Source: Megaleporinus macrocephalus
Taxonomy: Eukaryota > Chordata > Actinopteri > Characiformes > Anostomidae
Reading direction: 5' to 3'
NCBI GenBank assembly: GCA_021613375.1
Contig: CM038717.1
Location: 36,390,199-36,454,198, forward strand
Length of the DNA: 64,000 nt
Part shown: piece by piece, positions 23,866 through 35,225 of the stretch
Position numbering within the stretch: the first letter of the stretch is position 1
How the letters are laid out: each line of letters opens with the position of its first letter
Notes under the pieces: generated by a model
What the model saw: only the letters and a program-made list of their open reading frames with translations
What the model was told of the DNA's origin: nothing
The model's database searches: none
Position numbers and translations under genes: made by a program

Positions 23866-24403
23866 AGGAGCAATGTGTAACATTTATAGTAAAGTTTTCA
23901 AGGCTGTCCATATATCTGCTTAAGTTAGCATGATATCCAGCTATGAAGAAGTAGCACTGCTGCCCTCATGGCGTATTATAACCCCTTAGTCAATCATGTT
24001 GGAGGCGCTGCTCCTGATTAGATCATTTAAGGACAGACAGCCAATGAAAGGAAGATCAAACGCATTGGTAGCAATGGTGGCAAGCAACCGCCTCCAACTG
24101 CTTTAGAAAAGAAATCAGACTCGGAAGCAAACACAAGAAGTGATATCAATAGAAGTAAAACAAAAGTTAACACATGCACCATCAACGCTAGAGTGACTCA
24201 CTAGCGTCTCTTCAGGTACAAAGTTGCATTACAAGACCGGACGGATCGATGCTAGCTGGTTAGCATGCTAACTCGGGTAGATATCATTGCAACATGTTAC
24301 GTAACATTGATGCACGGTCATCAATGTGTACTTCTTCACATACTGTAGAAAATTGCAGTTAATTTTTGAATGGGTTGAACTGAAAATTTTATATATTGCT
24401 CCT
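23866..24403 (+). mobile_element. TTAA-flanked MITE (family 2), full copy
   Basis: Ends AGGAGCAATGTGTAA and (right) ATATATTGCTCCT, directly flanked by TTAA on both sides (23862-23865 and 24404-24407). TTAA duplication is the signature of piggyBac-type integration. It is 538 bp long and non-coding. A second copy at 26497-26986 is collinear. Confidence 0.8.
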
Positions 24404-24407
24404 TTAA

Positions 24408-24578
24408 TCATTAAAATGTGTACAAAATCCCCCAAAATAACATATATATATAAAATAAAATAAACATATATAAAAAAATATATACAAACTTCTAAATTAA
24501 ATAGTACCAAAATAATAGGCTACATCAGACATTAGTAGTCCTGGACAGAAAGGGAGGTCAGGTTTATGAGGTGGTTGA
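24408..24578. repeat. shared right flank of family-2 MITE (duplicated)
   Basis: The 170 bp after this MITE, including TAGTACCAAAATAATAG and CAGACATTAGTAGTCCTGGA, recur after the copy at 26986 (26991-27160). The MITE was therefore copied with its flank, not by transposition alone. Confidence 0.75.
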
Positions 24579-24579
24579 C

Positions 24580-24945
24580 ATGTTTGTTATGAAGTTTTGT
24601 TGTTATGTAGACAACTTTCTAGCACTGCTTTTGTTTGCTTCCAAGTTTGCTTTTCTTTTCTCAAGCGGTTGGAGGCAGTTGCTTGCCAAGAGCTTCAGCC
24701 ATCATTGCATTTGCTGTTTCTTTTCATTGGCTAACTATACTTCAATGATCTAACTGGGAGCAGCCCATTCAACATGAATGATAAGAAGTTAGAATACCCC
24801 GTCGGGGCAGCAGCACTGCTTCTTCATAGCCAATTGGCACGTTAACATCAGCAGATACATAGACAGCCTTGAAATACCATCAAAAGTATTATTTCTTCAC
24901 ATTCTGTTGATCATTGTTGTTCATTTTGGAGCTACACGAAAGTCT
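24580..24945 (-). mobile_element. family-2 MITE, second inverted partial copy
   Basis: Carries the same inverted segments as 23460-23855 (TTGCCAAGAGCTTCAGCCAT; GACAGCCTTGAAATACCATC), so the inverted subfamily is itself present twice. Confidence 0.65.
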
Positions 24946-25385
24946 TATTTACCTAAGCTGATTGTTTAAAAGCCTTCATCTCATCAACAAGTGTATTTTC
25001 ACCACCAGATCTGATTAGAACAGATGTAAATAATTATACATACAATACAAAGTAACATGAATATCTTATTGTGAGAGAAATAGATCAGATCTTGATCTCC
25101 AGTTTGAAGAGCAAAGTTAGGTTCCAGATTTCTCCTGGATGCCCCAGACATTGTATGAATGTGTTCAGTTCCTTCAGCAGCAATCTTGATTTATCTTAAT
25201 GAAGTACTGAGCAGTCAAAGCAGGTATTAGATGAGAACTGATAATAATACTGGGTTGTTTCCACAAGGAGAAGCTTGGAAACTGACGTATGTAAAAGCAC
25301 TACATACTGTATTAATACTATTAATTAAATGTTTTGCTGAGTAAATAATAAATATACTATGTATTTTTTATATAATGCACTATAT
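24946..25385. other. unclassified AT-rich sequence
   Basis: No gene or clear repeat recognised. Confidence 0.45.
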
Positions 25386-25725
25386 AAATTTTACATATTG
25401 CTCCTTTAAAATCCTTTTAAAAGGATCCATGGTGGAGGAATCGGTGCAGGGTGGCAAAATGGTCCCCAAAGTAAATCAGATTTTGTATTGTTATACCATT
25501 AATAATATATAAAATGGCTATATGTCTGTTGTAGACATGAAGACCTCTGGTTACCATCACCACCACTATAAAGAAACGTGAGTCTCTATAATCCACCAGG
25601 TCACACTGAACCACTTTATTCCCCAAACTATGTGGACTGTCACCGCAGCTAACCAAACAAACTCTTCCTTGCAAACTCCATTCACACCCCCCCCACACCA
25701 CGTCCCCCCAAACCGCTCCCACTCG
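25386..25725 (-). mobile_element. family-2 MITE end inside inverted family-1 MITE
   Basis: A family-2 terminus (TACATATTGCTCCT, then TTAA at 25406-25409) is followed by TCCATGGTGGAGGAATC and further family-1 sequence. In the intact family-1 copies this point reads TTAAAATCCATTCAT..GTGGAGG, so family 2 inserted into the TTAA of family 1. Confidence 0.6.
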
Positions 25726-25779
25726 GGTTCGCAGGCTTCAGAGTCTTTCCTGCCGCCCTGTACAGTTGACTGTTGCGAT

Positions 25780-26170
25780 TAGCGTCAGTGTTGCAGTCAT
25801 TACTGACCGCATTATTCACGTATTAAGACTCAAAGCGAGTTCATAATTACTCCCACAAACAGCGCGACACGGTTAAAGGGCGAGGAGATTTGAAAAATAG
25901 CCCCTTTCATTTCACACAACCCCCTTAACAAATAATAAATTGACCTCTTAATAAGTGGGCGCGATGTTGGAACCTCGAGCAGCCGCTCAGCTAATTACAA
26001 TTAAATTCTCTCCGATTAGAACTCGCTAATTTGGCCATTAAAAATGAGTTAGGGACCACGGTGGCGAATTGAGGCTCAGACAGACATCCCAACACGAGCA
26101 GCATCCTTAAAAGTTTGCACCGCGGTTTAGCCTGAAAGGAGGCTCCTCACCAAAAAGGGGAGGCGCGCCC
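25780..26170. promoter_or_regulatory. candidate conserved non-coding block F
   Basis: Dense homeodomain-type cores (AGCTAATTACAATTAAATTC, CGATTAGAACTCGCTAATTT, TTCATAATTACTCCC) are embedded in moderately CpG-rich DNA, with no repeat signature and no exon. This is one of the best-looking enhancer candidates. Confidence 0.5.
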
Positions 26171-26214
26171 AGTTTAGACAGCAACATAGTGCTTTAAACA
26201 CACCCTTAGGATGG

Positions 26215-26492
26215 TTAAAGGAGAATTCCACACATATTAATTCAATTAATTCAGTAATTTGTTGGTTAAGATGGGATTTGGTGTGAAATGGTTGATTGCA
26301 GAGACTCTTTACAGTGTTGGTGATGGAAACCAGGAGTGTCCATGTCTACAACACAGATATAGACAGTTTAATTACACCCACCAGTGAGTCGTCTGAGTCT
26401 CTATATAAATTCATGGAGGTAAAATATGAACATAATCACTTAAGGACTATTTTTTAGCCACCCTGCATTGATTCCTCCACCATGACTGGATT
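26215..26492 (+). mobile_element. family-1 MITE, left part, interrupted by family 2
   Basis: Starts TTAAAGGAGAATTCCACAC, has the family-1 GGTGTGAAATGG segment, and ends at CCTCCACCATGACTGGATT where the TTAA of the family-2 insertion follows. Confidence 0.65.
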
Positions 26493-26496
26493 TTAA

Positions 26497-26986
26497 AGGA
26501 GCAATGTGTAACATTTATAGTTCCAAAATGTAGGTTTTCATGGCTGTTCATGTATCTGCTGAAGTTAACATGTCAATCAGCTATGAAGAAGTAGCACTGC
26601 TGCCCTGATGGCGTATTATAACCCCTTGTCAATCATGTTGGAGGCGCTGCTCCTGATTGGATCATGTAAGGACAGACAGCCAATGAAAGGAAGAGTAAAC
26701 GCAATGGTAGCTGAAGCTCTTGGCAAGCAACCACCTCCAACTGCTTTAGTAAAGAAACCACACGCGCCAGCAAACAAAAGAAGCGATATCAATAGAGGTA
26801 AAACAAAAGTTAACACATCCACCATCAACGCTAGAGTGACTCACTATCATCTCTTCAGGTACAAAGTTGTATTACAAGACCGGGCGGTCGATGCTAGCTG
26901 GTCAAAACTGCTACTTCTTCACATACTGTCAAAAATTGTAGTTCATTTTGGGATGGGTTGAACTAAAAATTTTGTATATTGCTCCT
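26497..26986 (+). mobile_element. TTAA-flanked MITE (family 2), second full copy
   Basis: Flanked by TTAA at 26493-26496 and 26987-26990, with AGGAGCAATGTGTAA / TATATTGCTCCT ends, 490 bp. It differs from the 23866 copy mainly by about 50 bp of deletion near the right end. Confidence 0.8.
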
Positions 26987-26990
26987 TTAA

Positions 26991-27160
26991 TCATTTAAAT
27001 ATAGAAAAATCCCCATAAATAACATATATATAAAATAAACATACTTAAAAATATAAATAAAAACTTCTAAACTGAATAGTACCAAAATAATAGACTACAT
27101 CAGACATTAGTAGTCCTGGACAGAAAGAAAGGTCAGGTTTATAAGGTAGTTGTCATGTTT
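26991..27160. repeat. shared right flank of family-2 MITE, copy 2
   Basis: Collinear with 24408-24578 (see that entry). Confidence 0.75.
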
Positions 27161-27219
27161 TATATTAATTTTTATAATTGATATATATATTTTTAAATGT
27201 GTGATTTTTGCGTAGCTAT

Positions 27220-27500
27220 GCTCATTAGTGGAATTCCACTAATATTTCTTCTTATTTAAATAGTAAGGATTGTTTCTAGAGAAACTTTACAATTGTTCAC
27301 ACTGTTGGTGAATGGAACCAGACATCCTCACCTCTAAAAGCTCCTCTAAAGTAAGTGTTTACGTAAAACGGACACTTCCTGATGCCTGAGACATTGTTTT
27401 TGGCAGTTTCGAGAAGATTTTGGCTTTAAAATCCATTCATGTTGGAGGAATACAAGCAGGAGGATGTGAGGCAAAATCCTCTGTGTGCTGAAAATGAATA
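27220..27500 (+). mobile_element. family-1 MITE fragment
   Basis: Contains GGTGAATGGAACCAGACATC and TTTAAAATCCATTCATGTTG in an uninterrupted state, showing the empty site used by family 2 elsewhere. Confidence 0.6.
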
Positions 27501-27554
27501 AATATTAGTTGCATAGCGTCGCTGTCCACAGAAAGACAAGTATATATATTTTTG

Positions 27555-27745
27555 TGGATTTCTATTTTTCTACATTAATTAAATGCAGCAGCTGCCATTT
27601 ACATTGTGGGAGAATTCCATGATGTATGGACCAATAGAAATGCTCCAAAATAGCTTGGATAAAATTCTGGTTCCATTGACTTGTATTGAAAGTAAAGACA
27701 GTTTTTGGCTTCTCCTGTATAGTTGCTATTAAGTGGAAGAGAAGT
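27555..27745 (+). mobile_element. ATTCTGGTTCCATTGACTT repeat (family 3), copy 1
   Basis: Shares TTTCTATTTTTCTAC, AATGGACCAATAGAAATGCT-type and AATTCTGGTTCCATTGACTT segments with 34265-34460, and more distantly with 58250-59520. Non-coding. Confidence 0.65.
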
Positions 27746-28010
27746 TGTCACATTGTCACCCGGATCCTTTCTTCAAGTGAAAGAAAAAGAAGCAGAGAGG
27801 ACGGGGGGTGGGTTTCTTTCAGGCCTCTATGCAGGCCTTTTTTTTTCTTCCTGTGAACGGAGAGAGCAAGACTAGATCAGGAAAATATTGTATAAATTTC
27901 GCTCTAATTTATTTCATCATTCCACATTACGGACATATGAATTGTTCAAATTCGATAACAAGTACTCAGTTCAGTTCATTATGTAAGATAAATTAGACTT
28001 GGGTGAAAAA
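27746..28010. other. unclassified sequence
   Basis: No recognised feature. Confidence 0.45.
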
Positions 28011-28014
28011 AAGG

Positions 28015-28317
28015 AAAACTCAGCGGCGTGCAGTGCTTCCTCGAACGAAATGTAATTTGTGCGAGAATTTGTTTTATCTGTCACAAATATTCCCAATTAG
28101 CCGGCGTAATTATTTGATAGTTTCTGCAATTATGGGCCGAGCCGGGTGGGTTTGGGAGCGCGCGGCGCCGTAATTGGCCTAAATGTGATATTTTGCATAT
28201 TTGCATAATGAGGAAATTGGGAGAAAATTGTGTTCATTCGTTTGTGAAAAATCCTATGAATTTTATGAATTTGAAAGGTCTGTTCCTGGAAGCAGTGACT
28301 TTGCTGGCTGCTCCCCT

Positions 28318-28318
<1 letters not shown>
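28015..28318. promoter_or_regulatory. candidate conserved non-coding block G
   Basis: ATTCCCAATTAGCCGGCGTA, GCGCGGCGCCGTAATTGG and octamer-like ATTTTGCATATTTGCATAAT (ATTTGCAT is a POU-factor site) form a compact, non-repetitive island. It abuts a (GA)n tract at 28319. Confidence 0.5.

Positions 28319-28370
<52 letters not shown>
28319..28370. repeat. (GA)n tract
   Basis: About 50 bp of GA dinucleotides immediately right of block G. Confidence 0.95.
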
Positions 28371-28373
<3 letters not shown>

Positions 28374-28750
28374 TTATAGTCAGTAAGAGTCCAAACCCAG
28401 GCTGCCCAGTCCAGCTGCTGAGTCCACACAGTGTGAACAGGCCTGACTCCAGCACTGAACCCCTCTATTAGAAGCGTTAACTGGTTTTATGAGGTGCTGG
28501 GTTCAGGTTTACTGCAGCGGAGCAGAAGCTGAAAAACACTGACACATACAAAAATGATCCACAGCAGCTAACAGTGCACAAGCCCACGAACCAGGATGTA
28601 GTGATTACTAAGAAAATACAGATATAAAATATTACATACATTAATTCTGTAATTCTTTAACTTATAAAATGAAAACAACAATTAACATATTACTTTATGC
28701 AAATTACTTTTTAGGTCCAGTCTTTATTATTTAATTGCTATTATGAGTAT
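28371..28750. other. unclassified sequence
   Basis: AT-rich, no gene recognised. Confidence 0.45.
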
Positions 28751-28754
28751 TAAT

Positions 28755-30641
28755 AGTAGTAGAAGATGTAGAAGTACTTGCAATGTATTAATAGTTGTAT
28801 TAATTGTAATAGAAGTATTAGTAGGTTAGAAGTGACATAATAGTAGTAGGAATAGTAGCAGTAAGTATTCATAGCAGTAGTAGTGTAGTAGTGATAGTCA
28901 TTTTAGCAGTGGTATTAATAGTAGTATTATTAGTATTATTAGTAGTAATAGGCTAGAAAAAGTCATATATTAATAATACTAACAGGAGTATTATTATTAT
29001 TATAAGAAGTAGTAGAAGTTGTATACTAGCAGCAGCAGTAGGAGTAATATAATAGAAGTGGTAGTGGTACTAGTAATACAGTAGGGATAGAATACTAGCA
29101 GCAGCAGTAGGATATATATAATAGAAGTGGTAGTAGTACTAGTAATACAGTAGGGATAGCTGTTGTAGCAGTGATAGATAGTAGTAATAGTACTAAATTA
29201 GTAGTGGTAACAGTAATAATAGCATAGTAACAGAAGTAGTATGGTAGCCATAGTGGTTGTAATGCAGTAACAATGATATTGGCAGTATAGTGTTAGTGGT
29301 TAATAGTAGTATAATCATAGTCGTAGTATGGTATTAGTAGTAGCATTGCAGCAGTAATAGTAGTATTGCAGAAGTATTGTACCCAAAGCAGCATAATAGC
29401 CGTAGTAGTCATAATAGCAGTGTAGTAGCAGCAGCAGTAGAAGTAGTAAAATGTTATTAGTAGTAGTAGTAGTAGTAGTAGTAGTTTGTTAGTAGTAGTG
29501 ATATGATAGCAGTAGTAACATTAGTACAGTAGCAGTGATTGTAACAGTACAGTATGAGTAGTAGTGGTAGTAGTATAGTAGCGATAGCAGTGGTAGTATT
29601 GTTATAGTTGCAGTAGTAGTATAATAGCAATATCATTAGTAGCAGTAGTAGTATGATATGTGTAGTAGTAGCATAGCAGTAGTAATAGTAATATTGCAGG
29701 AGAAGTCTTGTACCCAAAGCAGCATAATGGCAGTAGTAGTAGTAATAGCAGTGTAGAACTATTAGCAGTATAGTAGTAGCAACAGAAGCAGCAGTAGAAA
29801 TAGTAAAATGGTATAAGTAGTAGTAGTAGTAGTAGTATAGTAGCAGAGGAAGAATGATAGCAGTAGTAACATTAGTACAGTAGCAGTGATTGTAACAGTA
29901 CAGTATGAGTAGCAGTACTGGTATAGTAGTGATAGCAGTGGTAGTATTGTTATAGTTGCAGTAGTAGTCTAACAGCAGAAGTAGCAGTAGAAGCAGCAGC
30001 AGCAATATCATTAGTGGCAGTATAGTAGTAATACAAAACTAGTGGACATAGTATGGCAACAGTAGAAGTTGTAGTAGCAGTAGTAGATAGTACTAAAATA
30101 CTACATGGTAGCTGTAGTGGTTGTATTGCAGTAACAATGTTAGTGACAGTATAGTGTTAGTAGTTAATAGTAGTATAATCATAGTAGTAGTATGGTATGA
30201 GTAGTAGTAGCATAGCAGTAGTAATAGTAATATTGCAGGAGAAGTCTTGTACCCAAAGCAGCATAATGGCAGTAGCAGTAGTAATATCAGTGTAGTACTA
30301 TTAGCAGTATAGTAGTAGCAACAGAAGCAGCAGTAGAAATAGTAAAATGGTATAAGTAGTAGTAGTAGTAGTAGTAGTATAGTAGTAGTAGTGGTATAGT
30401 AGCAGAGGAAGAATGATAGCAGTAGTAACATTAGTACAGTAGCAGTGATTGTAACAGTACAGTATGAGTAGTAGTAGTAGTATTATAGTAGCATTAATAG
30501 TAATAGCAGTAGTAGTAGTAATATTGCAGAAGTAGTGTACCCAAAGCAGCATAATGGCAGTAGCAGTAGTAATAGCAGTGTAGTACTATTAGCAGTATAG
30601 TAGTAGCAACAGAAGCAGCAGTAGAAATAGTAAAATGGTAT

Positions 30642-30685
<44 letters not shown>

Positions 30686-31400
30686 TAGTAGCAGAGGAAG
30701 AATGATAGCAGTAGTAACATTAGTACAGTAGCAGTGATTGTAACAGTACAGCATGAGTAGTAGTAGTAGTATTATAGTAGCATTAATAGTAATATAATAG
30801 CAGAAGTAGAATTATAGTAGGGTTGGCAGTGGTAGTATTGTTATAGTTGCAGTAGTAGTATAATAGCAATATCATTAGTAGCAGTAGTAGTATGATATGT
30901 GTAGTAGTAGCATAGCAGTAGTAATAGTAATATTGCAGGAGAAGTCTTGTACCCAAAGCAGCATAATGGCAGTAGTAGTAGTAATAGCAGTGTAGTACTA
31001 TTAGCAGTATAGTAGTAGCAACAGAAGCAGCAGTAGAAGTAGTAAAATGGTATAAGTAGTAGTAGTAGTAGTAGTAGTATAGTAGCAGAGGAAGAATGAT
31101 AGCAGTAGTAACATTAGTACAGTAGCAGTGATTGTAACAGTACAGTATGAGTAGCAGTATTGGTATAGTAGTGATAGCAGGGGTAGTATTGTTATAGTTG
31201 CAGTAGTAGTCTAACAGCAGAAGTAGCAGTAGAAGCAGCAGCTTATTACTAGCAGGGTAGTAGTATAGTAGTAATAGAATAATAGTAGCGGAAATAGTAT
31301 GGCAACAGTAGAAGTAGCAGTGGTAGTAGTAGTCATAGTAGTATAGTAGCAGCATCAGGACTAGCGTAGTAGCAGTAGTATTAGTAGTGTTGTCGTGTAA
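28755..31400. repeat. TAG/GTA trinucleotide-derived array with recurrent cassette
   Basis: About 2.6 kb of degenerate AGT trinucleotides. From 29.3 kb it contains a cassette marked by GTACCCAAAGCAGCATAAT at 29379, 29710, 30249, 30537 and 30949, with irregular spacing (331, 539, 288, 412 bp). Each cassette is followed by GAAGAATGATAGCAGTAGTA and GTGATTGTAACAGTACAG segments. The minus strand lacks stops and gives artificial Leu/Tyr/Thr frames. Confidence 0.92.
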
Positions 31401-31429
31401 TAATAAGCAGTAGCCGCTGATGTTTCTGG

Positions 31430-31819
31430 TAGTAAATTCTGTTGTTTATGTCCTGATTTGTGTTGCTACATTATTCTGGCTCTCAGAGCTTCACGCCGGC
31501 ATTTAGCCGTCTGGGCAGGTCCAGCGAGGTCGGTCCATTTATTCTGAAGACGTTCCTCATATATCAGAAGCAAAGGCCTAATGTAAACGTAATGAGAAGA
31601 CCACTGTATATTATTGTAATGTGAGCACAGGACGGGCCGAGAGCCGTAAAGTGGTAAAGGCTCTTCCACTCACTGAAGTAAAGGATCGCCCGCCCGTCTG
31701 CCCGTCCACTCTGAGCAGACCGTAATGATCCCGCCATTTCATGGGGCGTTAGGCCATAATGATGATGGTGCCGCCATTTGCATGCGCCGCATCAGCCAAC
31801 TCCATCTTACCTGCAGCTC

Positions 31820-31820
<1 letters not shown>
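31430..31820. promoter_or_regulatory. candidate conserved non-coding block H
   Basis: Non-repetitive sequence with GCCTAATGTAAACGTAATGA, GACCGTAATGATCCCGCCAT and GGCCATAATGATGATGG (repeated TAATGA cores) and GCCGCCATTTGCATGCG. It abuts the GA array at 31822. No coding potential recognised. Confidence 0.5.
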
Positions 31821-31821
<1 letters not shown>

Positions 31822-31877
<56 letters not shown>

Positions 31878-32330
31878 GGGTGGAGCAGTGAAAAGATGAA
31901 GGGGAGAAGAGATATGGTTGGCAAAGAGAGAGAGAGAGAAAGGGGGAAGGATATGAGAGAAAATGGAGAAACGAGAAATGGAGAGAGAGAGTGGGGTAGA
32001 TACGGGCAAAGAAAACGATGAAAGGGAAAGCGAGAGATGGGGAGGAGAGGAAGGGGTGCATGTGTGAGAGATACAGAGCGTAAAATGTGTAAGAGAGCTA
32101 AACAGACAACGGGACAGAGAGGAAGTGTGTGTTTGTATGTGTGTGTGAGAGAGAGAGAGAGAGAGGGAGAGAGAGAGAGAGCAAGAGAGAGGTAGAGAGA
32201 CAATAAGAGAGACAGAGACAAAGACAGACAGAGAGAGAGAGAGAGACAATAAGAGAGAGACAGAGAGAGAAAGAGAGAGAGAGAGAGACAGAGAGAGAGA
32301 GTGAGAGAGAGAGAGAGAGAGACAATGAGA

Positions 32331-32374
<44 letters not shown>

Positions 32375-32567
32375 CAGAGAGAGAAAGAGAGAGAGAGAGA
32401 GACAATGAGAGAGAGTGAGAGAGAGAGAGAGAGAGAGAGACAGAGACACAGAGAGAGAGAGAGACACACAGAGAGAGAGAGAGAGGTAGAGAGACAGAGA
32501 GAGAGAAAGAGGACGAGAGACAGAGAGACAATGCGAGAGAGAGAAAGAGGGAAAGAGACAGAGAGAC

Positions 32568-32610
<43 letters not shown>

Positions 32611-32762
32611 CAGAGAGAGAGGTAGAGAGAGAGACAGAGAGAGAAAGAGAGAGAGGGAGAGAGAGAGAGAGACAATGAGAGAGAGAGAGAGAGACAATGA
32701 GAGAGAGAGAGAGAGACAGAGAGAGAAAGAGAGAGACAATGAGAGAGAGAGAGAGAGACAAT

Positions 32763-32793
<31 letters not shown>

Positions 32794-32828
32794 AGAGAGA
32801 GACAGAGAGAGAGAGGTAGAGAGACAAT

Positions 32829-32855
<27 letters not shown>
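31822..32855. repeat. GA array with GACAATGAGAGAG units
   Basis: About 1 kb of nearly all-purine plus strand: (GA)n interspersed with GACAATGAGAGAG and GACAGAGAGAG. A more complex G/A-rich section lies at 31870-32120. Ser/Leu frames on the opposite strand are artefacts. Confidence 0.93.
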
Positions 32856-32860
<5 letters not shown>

Positions 32861-33005
32861 AGTCAGATGAAGATGTACACTAACCGTCCTCCAATGACAG
32901 CCAATAAAAGATTATGGGGTGAGGACAGAGAGGGAGGGGGGTGTAAAGAGGGGGCGGATTTGAGAGAGCGGGGGGGCTCGTAAAAGTGTTCCTCAGAACA
33001 ACAAC

Positions 33006-33008
<3 letters not shown>

Positions 33009-33051
<43 letters not shown>

Positions 33052-33153
33052 CCTCCCATAAAAGTGTTCCTCTGCAGATCATTCTCTACAAGCACCAGCA
33101 CAAACATAACACACACACACACACAAACACAGATGCACAAGACAATTCTCTCC

Positions 33154-33185
<32 letters not shown>
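33009..33185. repeat. two (CA)n tracts
   Basis: CA dinucleotides at 33009-33047, shorter CA-rich stretches at 33110-33130, and CA dinucleotides again at 33158-33185. Confidence 0.93.
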
Positions 33186-33191
<6 letters not shown>

Positions 33192-33419
33192 TGGCGGTGA
33201 GCGTATTTTAGCGTGGGAGTTAATGGGAATGAAATACCTGGGTGGATGAGTGCAGATGTGTTTGATACAAATAGTCATTTTCCTATTTGCTGCCTCATTG
33301 AGTTTGATGAATGATGGGAGTCTGGGAGATGCAGTGATGAATGGCAGCACCTTGGCTCCACTGCATGCCCTATTGATTCTCCTTCTTTATTACTGAAACA
33401 ACCCAGCTGCCTGAGCCCT

Positions 33420-33425
<6 letters not shown>
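33186..33425. promoter_or_regulatory. candidate conserved non-coding block I
   Basis: Non-repetitive sequence (ATTTTAGCGTGGGAGTTAAT; CATTGAGTTTGATGAATGAT) between a CA tract and a CT tract, with no frame or transposon signature. Confidence 0.4.

Positions 33426-33426
<1 letters not shown>

Positions 33427-33467
<41 letters not shown>
33427..33467. repeat. (CT)n tract
   Basis: About 40 bp of CT right of block I. Confidence 0.95.
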
Positions 33468-33470
<3 letters not shown>

Positions 33471-34260
33471 CTTATCCAGACCACTCCTGCTAACAAGCAG
33501 GAAGAGCTGTTTAGACCGTTCACCTTTAGAGATACTGCTCCAGGCCCTGCATTGATCCACATGTTGGCTGTACTCGTTTTTAGGGGATCTCTCTCTTTCT
33601 TTCTTTCTTTCCATTTGCTACCTTTATTCCTCGTTTCATTTAATTTTTTTAATTTGCATATCTTCTTTTAAAAGATGCCCAAATAATCTCTGTTAGCACT
33701 AGTGCTATATTAGCGTTAAGCGAACAGAGGAAAGCATCTTTGTTGGCGATCTAGATTAAACACAGGCATTTGAAGCTCATAGACGCGTCCTTTGTGTTAT
33801 CTGAGTCTTGTAGCAGACGATAACATATATATCAGTTATATGGTGGCTGTATCAGTAAAGTGTGGAATAGAGCTGCCACCGCTGTTCTCCATTCCTAACA
33901 ACTACCTGGAACCTGCCCAGATTACAGCTCAGACTCACAGTTGGTAACGAATATAGAAGCTCTAGAAAAGCGTGAGTGTTACAAGTGTTAGTAGTCAATT
34001 CAATGTTTAAGGCCTTCGGTCCAGCTTCTGAATGACCAATGGGGGAGCTCGCTTAGCTGTTTCTATCTGGACACCACAGAGAACACAACACATAGGATAT
34101 TAGCACCAGTGGGGGTCTCGCAAGGCCCTACAGATCTTCAGAGAAGGTCGAATGACTATTAACTCCAACTATCCAATCAGAAGTTTTTCTTTACTTTGAC
34201 GTTACAATGAGAACAACACAGTGTATATACACACAAGCTGCTAATGTAACTACCCATTTA
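33468..34260. other. unclassified sequence
   Basis: Complex AT-leaning DNA; a TTTC tract lies near 33591-33612. No gene recognised. Confidence 0.45.
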
Positions 34261-34264
34261 AACA

Positions 34265-34465
34265 TATCGTCCGTATACATGGACCTCCATTTTTGTCGAT
34301 TTCTATTTTTCTACGTCAATTAAATGCAGCAGCTCTCGTTATTATAAATTTTATAAAGAATGGACCAATAGAAATGCTCCAAAATAGCTTGGAAAATGTT
34401 CTGGTTCCATTGACTTCCATTGAAAGTGAAGACAGTTTTTGGCCTCTCCTGTAAAGTTGACTAAA
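34265..34465 (+). mobile_element. family-3 repeat, copy 2
   Basis: Collinear with 27555-27745 (TTTCTATTTTTCTACGTCAA, GCTCCAAAATAGCTTGG, GTTCCATTGACTTCCATTGA). Confidence 0.65.
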
Positions 34466-34497
34466 GTTTTTTTTTCTCTGCACAGTTTTTAATCCTA

Positions 34498-35087
34498 GGC
34501 TGTGTCTCAAATCCTAGTGAGTGTCTAAGTAGGCTGTCTAGGTAGCAGCTGTGTAAGTAGCAGTGTTCTCTCCTCATCTCTCCTCATAAAACAGATTACT
34601 GAGACGCTCTAGTTAGAGAGAGACTGCGTCACGGCTTGTTCCCCCCACTGCAGCCCGCCACCGGGGGTTTAGCTGGTTGCTAAGTTACCAGCCGGCATTC
34701 AAAACAATAGCCCGAGGCTTAAAAATCCGCTAGCATAAATGCTAATGTCTCGAGTATAAAACTGCTAAATGGTGAAGGACTCGTTACAGAGTTGATAATA
34801 AAATACTGTTTTGTGTGATTATATGACCAGAAACACATTAAAACTCCAGAGAGAATCAAAATAATTCACATTTTAAAACCACTTCACTGCTCAGAGATTA
34901 GCCTGTGTTGCATCATGGGATTGTCTTAGTGGCTGAGGAAGCGTTCAATACGTCTTTAAAATCAGGTTTAAATAAGGTTCCTCAGTAGACAGTATGTTTA
35001 AGGTAGCATACTAGCGCATACTATGACGTATACTATGACGTAAAATGCTGCCCATGTAGGAGCTCAGTAGGTTTTGAGACAGACCCC
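34498..35087 (-). mobile_element. ~590-bp MITE, copy 2 (inverted, full length)
   Basis: Inverted relative to the copies at 14185 and 41387. Ends read GGCTGTGTCTCAAATCCTAG and GTTTTGAGACAGACCCC, about 590 bp. The terminal repeats are imperfect. No target duplication could be read with confidence. Confidence 0.87.
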
Positions 35088-35225
35088 TAAAATATATTTG
35101 TGAGCGACTTTTAAGTGTAAGACCACCTCTTCTATTTTATCAGCTAAACTTCCCACATTAGTTCTACAATTACAGCCTGTATTTAACTAATTCTCTGTAT
35201 ACTTTGTTACACTGTTATTCAATGA

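Noticed and set aside
29457..31355. Leu/Tyr/Thr-rich frames of 83-190 codons resembling membrane proteins
   Set aside because: The minus strand of TAG repeats has no stops; hydrophobicity is a composition effect.
31739..32827. 362-codon Ser/Leu frame and overlapping frames
   Set aside because: Same cause: the opposite strand of a GA array.
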